Below, in pieces: positions 59,871 to 64,000 of a stretch of DNA of 64,000 nucleotides; the stretch's first letter is position 1; each line of letters opens with the position of its first letter. The stretch covers positions 6,515,501 to 6,579,500 of the forward strand of contig NZ_JAPEMB010000001.1 in the NCBI RefSeq assembly GCF_026343125.1, given 5' to 3'. The translations under genes and the position numbers were made by a program. This DNA is from Streptomyces sp. NBC_00094 (GTDB taxonomy: Bacteria > Actinomycetota > Actinomycetes > Streptomycetales > Streptomycetaceae). Below the pieces are notes generated by a model. The model ran no database searches. It was given only the letters and a program-made list of their open reading frames with translations, and was not told the DNA's origin.

Positions 59871-60794
59871 ATGCCCACGATTCTCGGCCAGAACCAGTAC
59901 GGCAAAGCAGAGAACCGCGTCGTCAAGATCACGCGGGACGGCGACACCCACCACATCAAGGACCTGAACGTCTCCGTCGCCCTCTCCGGCGACCTCGACG
60001 ACGTCCACCTCACCGGCTCCAACGCCCACTGCCTCCCCACCGACACGACGAAGAACACCATCTTCGCGTTCGCCAAGGAGCACGGCATCGAGTCCGCCGA
60101 GCAGTTCGGCATCCACCTCGCCCGTCACTTCGTGACGAGCCAGGAGCCGATCAAGCAGGCGCGCATCCGGATCGAGGAGTACTCCTGGGAGCGCATCGCC
60201 TCCTCCGACGCCAACTCCAAGTTCATCGGCGCCGAAGAAGTCAACCACTCCTTCGCCCGTAAGGGCCAGGAGACCCGCGTCACCCAGGTGACCTACGACG
60301 GCGAGAAGTGGGAGGTCATCTCCGGCCTCAAGGACCTCGTCGTCATGAACTCCACCAACTCGGAGTTCTGGGGCTACATCAAGGACAAGTACACGACGCT
60401 CCAGGAGGCGTACGACCGCATCCTGGCCACCCAGGTGTCCGCCCGGTGGCGGTTCAACTGGACCGACGACGACCAGCGGATGCCCAACTGGGAGCGGTCC
60501 TACGAGCAGACGCGGAAGCACATGCTCGAGGCCTTCTCGGAGACGTACTCGTACTCCCTCCAGCAGACGCTGTACCAGATGGCCACGCGCATCATCAACC
60601 ACCGCTCGGAGATCGACGAAGTCCGCTTCTCGCTCCCGAACAAGCATCACTTCCTGGTCGACCTCGAGCCCTTCGGTCTGAAGAACGACAACGAGGTCTA
60701 CTACGCCGCCGACCGCATGTACGGCCTCATCGAGGCCACCGTGCTGCGTGACGGAGCGACGGCGCAGATCCCGGTCGACATGACCAACCTCTAA
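59871..60794 (+). CDS. pucL: Urate oxidase (uricase)
   Basis: The 307-residue cofactor-free oxidase has tandem T-fold halves: the first NQYGKAENRVVKITRDGDTHHIKDLNVSVAL with catalytic Lys and Thr in LPTDTTKNTIFAFAKEHG, the second with MNSTNSEFWGYIKDKYTTLQEAYDRILAT and FSLPNKHHFLVDLEPFG. It oxidises urate to 5-hydroxyisourate, making H2O2. It is last in the uraD-uraH-uricase operon and is followed by a strong terminator. Confidence 0.95.
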   Translation: MPTILGQNQYGKAENRVVKITRDGDTHHIKDLNVSVALSGDLDDVHLTGSNAHCLPTDTTKNTIFAFAKEHGIESAEQFGIHLARHFVTSQEPIKQARIRIEEYSWERIASSDANSKFIGAEEVNHSFARKGQETRVTQVTYDGEKWEVISGLKDLVVMNSTNSEFWGYIKDKYTTLQEAYDRILATQVSARWRFNWTDDDQRMPNWERSYEQTRKHMLEAFSETYSYSLQQTLYQMATRIINHRSEIDEVRFSLPNKHHFLVDLEPFGLKNDNEVYYAADRMYGLIEATVLRDGATAQIPVDMTNL

Positions 60795-60807
60795 GCGGCA
60801 CGAAAAA

Positions 60808-60838
60808 GCCCCCGAGGCACTGCAGTCGCCTCGGGGGC
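60808..60838. terminator. Uricase operon terminator
   Basis: An 11-bp perfect stem GCCCCCGAGGC/GCCTCGGGGGC with a 9-nt loop, preceded by a run of five A (a T run on the other strand), lies 13 bp after the uricase stop. Confidence 0.8.
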
Positions 60839-60990
60839 GGGGTGCCCTTCAAACCGGTCGCGGACCGGAGGACTTCCCGTGACTCCGCCCCAGTGGGGCT
60901 TCTCGCTCGACCGTGAGGCTTCGCGACGGTCAAGCCCTGACCGCCTTCCCGACAGGAAGGTCACCAGTCTACAACGGCCAGGAGGCCCGC

Positions 60991-62343
60991 ATGGACCGGC
61001 AGTTGGCCGCCCACCCGGTGGACGAAAAGCTTCCTGCCTCGCGGCTCGTCCCCGCGGCGCTCCAGCACATCGCCGCCATGTACGCCGGTGTCGTCACCCC
61101 GCCGCTCATCATCGGACAGGCCGTCGGCCTGGACGCCGCCGGAATGACCCGGCTCATCGCCGCCGGCCTGCTCATCGCCGGCTGTGCCACGATCCTGCAG
61201 ACCCTCGGCATCCGGACCTTCGCCGGCAACCGGCTCCCGTTCGTCAACGCCGCCTCCTCGGCAGGCATCGCCCCGATGCTCGCCATCGCCGAGACCAGCG
61301 CCCCCGGGCACCAACTCCCCGCCATCTACGGTGCGGTGATGGTCGCCGGAGTGTTCTGCCTCGCCGTGGGACCGTTCTTCGGGAAGCTCCTGCGCTTCTT
61401 CCCGCCGCTCGTCACCGGCGTCGTCATCACCCTCATCGGGGTGACCCTGATGCCCGTGCCCGTCGGCTGGGCCCAGGGCGGCGACAAGACCGCCGCCGAC
61501 TTCGGAGCCATGAAGTACCTGGCGCTCGCCGGCTTCACCCTCGTCGTCATCCTGCTCTTCCAGCGCTTCGGCAAGGGCTTCGTCAAGCAGATCGCCCTGC
61601 TCCTCGGCCTCTTCATCGGCACCCTCGCCGCGATCCCCTTCGGGATGGCCGACTTCGGTGCCCTCCGTGAGGCGCCCGTCGCGGCCCTGCCCACCCCCTT
61701 CGCCTTCGGCGCCCCCGAGTTCCAGCCCGCCGCGATCCTCTCCCTGTGCATCGTGATGCTGGTCCTGATGACCGAGTCCAGCGCCGGAATGCTCGCTCTC
61801 GGCGAGATCTGCGACCGGCGCAGCGACGGGAGGACCATCACCCGGGGCCTGCGCACCGACGGCATCGCGACCCTGCTCGGCCCCGTCTTCGGCGGCTTCC
61901 CGACCTCGGCCTTCGCCCAGAACGTCGGCGTCGTCTCCCTGACCCGGGTCCGCTCCCGGTACGTCGTCGCCGTCGCCGGCGGCGCCCTGATCGTCCTCGG
62001 CGCCTTCCCGGTCCTCGGCGCGGTCGTCTCCACGGTCCCGATGCCCGTCCTCGGCGGCGCCGGCATCGTCCTCTTCGGCTCGATCGCGGTCAGCGGCATC
62101 CGGACCCTGTCGGAAGCCGGACTCGACGACAGCTCCAACATCATCCTGGTGGCGGTCGCGCTCGGAGCGGGCATCATCCCGCTCGCCGCTCCCACCTTCT
62201 ACGCCGGCTTCCCGGCCTGGGCGCAGACCGTGCTCGGCTCCGGCATCAGTGCGGGCGCGCTCGTCGCCGTCCTGCTCAATCTGTTCTTCCACCATCTCGG
62301 CACCCGGAGCCGTCACGCGGCTCCGGCACTCAAATCCTCCTAG
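60991..62343 (+). CDS. NCS2-family urate/xanthine permease
   Basis: The 450-residue membrane protein has 12-14 predicted helices and NCS2 motifs: LQHIAAMYAGVVTPPLIIGQAVGL, the helix-8 signature VLMTESSAGMLALGEICDR (the Glu contacts the purine), and FGGFPTSAFAQNVGVVSLTRVRSRYVVAVAGG (NAT motif region Q-N-x-G-x-x-x-x-T). It should import urate or xanthine for the uricase operon. GGAGG precedes the ATG. It lies after the uricase terminator and has its own promoter region of about 150 bp. Confidence 0.93.
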   Translation: MDRQLAAHPVDEKLPASRLVPAALQHIAAMYAGVVTPPLIIGQAVGLDAAGMTRLIAAGLLIAGCATILQTLGIRTFAGNRLPFVNAASSAGIAPMLAIAETSAPGHQLPAIYGAVMVAGVFCLAVGPFFGKLLRFFPPLVTGVVITLIGVTLMPVPVGWAQGGDKTAADFGAMKYLALAGFTLVVILLFQRFGKGFVKQIALLLGLFIGTLAAIPFGMADFGALREAPVAALPTPFAFGAPEFQPAAILSLCIVMLVLMTESSAGMLALGEICDRRSDGRTITRGLRTDGIATLLGPVFGGFPTSAFAQNVGVVSLTRVRSRYVVAVAGGALIVLGAFPVLGAVVSTVPMPVLGGAGIVLFGSIAVSGIRTLSEAGLDDSSNIILVAVALGAGIIPLAAPTFYAGFPAWAQTVLGSGISAGALVAVLLNLFFHHLGTRSRHAAPALKSS

Positions 62344-62391
62344 GGTCCTGCCGTGCCCACACCACCCCCGAGGAATGAAGGAAGCACCGCC

Positions 62392-63780
62392 ATGGCAGCA
62401 CCTTCGGCAGCCCAGCGCATCGTCATCGAGAACGCGGCGATCGCGACGGTCGACGCGAACGACACCGAGTACGCCTCCGGCTACCTCGTCGTCGCCGACA
62501 ACAAGATCGAGTCCATCGGTGCCGGCAAGGCCCCCGAGGGCCTGGAGAACGTGGTACGCCGGATCGACGCCACCGGTCATCTGGTGACGCCCGGTCTGGT
62601 CAACACCCACCACCACTTCTACCAGTGGATCACCCGGGGCCTGGCCACCGACCACAACCTGTTCAACTGGCTGGTCGCGCTCTACCCGACGTGGTCGCGG
62701 ATCGACGAGTCGATGGTCCGCGTCGCCGCCCAGGGCTCCCTGGCGATGATGGCCCGCGGCGGTGTCACCACCGCCATGGACCACCACTACGTCTACCCGA
62801 AGAACTCGGGTGACCTGTCCGGCGCCATCATCGGCGCCGCCTCCGACATGGGCGTCCGCTTCACCCTCGCCCGCGGCTCGATGGACATGAGCGAGAAGGA
62901 CGGCTTCCTGCCGCCCGACTTCGCCGTCGAGAGCACCGAGGGCGCGCTCGCCGCGACCGAGGAGACGGTCAGGAAGTTCCACGACGCCTCCTTCGACGCG
63001 ATGACCCAGGTCGCCGTCGCCCCCTGTTCCCCGTTCTCCATCTCCACCCAGCTCCTCAAGCAGGGTGCCGAGCTGGCCCGCCGGCTCGGGGTGCGCATGC
63101 ACACCCACGGCTCGGAGACCGTGGAGGAGGAGAAGTTCTGCCACGAGCTCTTCGGCATGGGCCCGACGGACTACTTCGAGTCCACCGGCTTCCTCGGCGA
63201 GGACGTGTGGATGGCGCACTGCGTCCACATGAACGACTCCGACATCGCCGCCTTCGCCCGCACCGGTACGGGTGTGGCGCACTGCCCCTCGTCCAACGCG
63301 CGCCTCGCCGCCGGCATCGCCCGCGTACCGGACATGCTCAAGGCGGGCGTACCCGTCGGCCTCGGTGTCGACGGCACCGCGTCCAACGAGTCCGGCGAGC
63401 TCCACACCGAGCTGCGCAACGCACTCCTCATCAACCGCCTCGGCGCCCACCGCGAGGCCGCGCTCAACGCCCGCCAGGCCCTGCGCCTCGGCACCTACGG
63501 CGGTGCGCAGGTCCTCGGCCGCGCCGACAACATCGGCTCCCTCGAAGCCGGCAAGCTCGCCGACTTCGTCCTCTGGAAGATCGACGGCCTCGGCCACTCG
63601 TCGATCGCCGACCCGGTCACCGCGATCGTCTTCGGCGCCGCGGCCCCGGTCACCGCCTCCTTCGTCAACGGCAAGCAGATCGTCGAGAACAACCGACTGC
63701 TGTTCGCCGACGAGGAGCAGATCGCGCGTGACGCGCGCGCGGAGGCGCAGCGCCTGGCCCGTATCACGGCCCAGAGCTGA
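62392..63780 (+). CDS. 8-oxoguanine deaminase-type amidohydrolase
   Basis: The 462-residue protein has metal-binding residues of the amidohydrolase superfamily: HxH in VNTHHHFYQWITRGL (H73, H75), MHTHGSE, MAHCVHMND and the metal Asp in GLGVDGTASNESG. The sequence and length match 8-oxoguanine deaminases and related aminopurine deaminases, which release ammonia to give urate from 8-oxoguanine. It lies 48 bp after the permease, so import, deamination and uricase action can be linked. Other aromatic deaminases (guanine, triazine) are alternatives. Confidence 0.9.
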   Translation: MAAPSAAQRIVIENAAIATVDANDTEYASGYLVVADNKIESIGAGKAPEGLENVVRRIDATGHLVTPGLVNTHHHFYQWITRGLATDHNLFNWLVALYPTWSRIDESMVRVAAQGSLAMMARGGVTTAMDHHYVYPKNSGDLSGAIIGAASDMGVRFTLARGSMDMSEKDGFLPPDFAVESTEGALAATEETVRKFHDASFDAMTQVAVAPCSPFSISTQLLKQGAELARRLGVRMHTHGSETVEEEKFCHELFGMGPTDYFESTGFLGEDVWMAHCVHMNDSDIAAFARTGTGVAHCPSSNARLAAGIARVPDMLKAGVPVGLGVDGTASNESGELHTELRNALLINRLGAHREAALNARQALRLGTYGGAQVLGRADNIGSLEAGKLADFVLWKIDGLGHSSIADPVTAIVFGAAAPVTASFVNGKQIVENNRLLFADEEQIARDARAEAQRLARITAQS

Positions 63781-63795
63781 CCCTCCCCATGGAGT

Positions 63796-63899
63796 CCGAC
63801 CGAGGGGGACGGCCCTCGGTCGGTCGCCGCGGACCCGAGCGGGGTCCGCGGCAGCCCGACCGGGAGGTGCCGTACGCAGAAGACGTACGGCACCTCCCG
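63796..63899. terminator. Three consecutive hairpins after the deaminase gene
   Basis: Perfect stems lie back to back: 11 bp (63796-63806 with 63813-63823), 11 bp (63826-63836 with 63842-63852), and 16 bp (63861-63876 with 63884-63899, CGGGAGGTGCCGTACG). They probably act as a strong terminator block. Confidence 0.75.
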
Positions 63900-64000
63900 G
63901 GAAGGTGATGCCTGCCCGCACCCCCATCGGGCACCCGTCCCACGCAGAGCCTCCTCCCGCGTACACCGCCCCACCTCGCGTGCGTACGACTCCACCCCGC

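Noticed and set aside
60961..63966. A 1001-codon open frame on the minus strand opposite the permease and deaminase genes
   Set aside because: It is composed of low-complexity Gly/Ala/Arg/Glu/Val repeats typical of the antisense of high-GC genes; both genes on the plus strand have clear family motifs and ribosome sites.

Overview
The window is chromosomal DNA of a Streptomyces (or very close actinomycete). Base composition is very high in G+C, codon third positions are nearly all G or C, GTG and TTG starts are common, stops overlap starts as ATGA/GTGA, and the gene content (paired PadR/TetR regulators, CebR-type operators, a TIGR04222 membrane protein, the gcl/hyi/glxR/uricase region) is typical of that genus. 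No rRNA, tRNA or CRISPR array was recognised.

Layout. 1-10.3 kb: ordinary chromosome with an MFS/ChrB pair, the molybdate-binding lipoprotein ModA beside a gutted Mop-type regulator gene, a DUF4239 membrane protein, two secreted proteins (an SMP-30-like propeller and a 750-residue ricin-B protein), a secreted carboxylesterase divergent from a PadR regulator, and a TetR regulator behind a 29-bp perfect palindrome. 10.3-10.75 kb holds two copies of a palindrome-ended, MITE-like repeat whose CTAG tips supply the stop codons of both flanking genes. 11.65-20.05 kb is a six-gene co-transcribed accessory cluster (radical SAM enzyme, flavin monooxygenase, sugar-efflux-like MFS, GT2 glycosyltransferase, PIG-L deacetylase, cytoplasmic GH3 beta-glucosidase) preceded by two perfect TGGGAGCGCTCCCA boxes, the CebR (cello-oligosaccharide) operator. 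It is the best candidate in the window for an undescribed biosynthetic system. 20.2-24.5 kb: a P450/crotonase pair, a DM13 protein, an HNH-like protein and a 2'-5' RNA ligase-type protein.

24.89-38.88 kb looks like a decayed integrative element inserted into the 3' end of a corA gene: a displaced corA 3' fragment lies on the left, a complete corA on the right, matching paired TTCTCCCC repeats lie inside both ends, and an excisionase-like gene precedes a tyrosine integrase broken by two stops and a frameshift. Its cargo is an unrecognised 843-residue protein, an unusual RelE-like/Ser-Thr kinase fusion, an IS256-family copy with a frameshifted transposase, an SDR, a Nudix protein, an XRE regulator, a hopanoid-glycosyltransferase remnant and an overlapping pair of unknown genes.

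38.7-48.9 kb: corA, an AlkZ-like DNA glycosylase, a GAF/LuxR regulator separated by a 16-bp minisatellite from two coupled acyl-CoA ligases, a GNAT, a TIGR04222 protein and a zinc-ribbon/Gly-rich/Mrr-like protein. 49.0-63.8 kb is a purine and glyoxylate catabolic neighbourhood: gcl, then (after an ArsR/MFS pair and a secreted HNH protein) catalase, hyi-glxR, a small Thiamine_BP/HTH pair, uraD-uraH-uricase, an NCS2 purine permease and an 8-oxoguanine deaminase-type amidohydrolase. Two shared operator types link these: TTCCG-N5-CGGAA pairs at gcl and hyi (glyoxylate branch), and a TCAACA-N3-TGTTGA palindrome over the -35 of both catalase and the uricase operon, which fits the H2O2 made by uricase.
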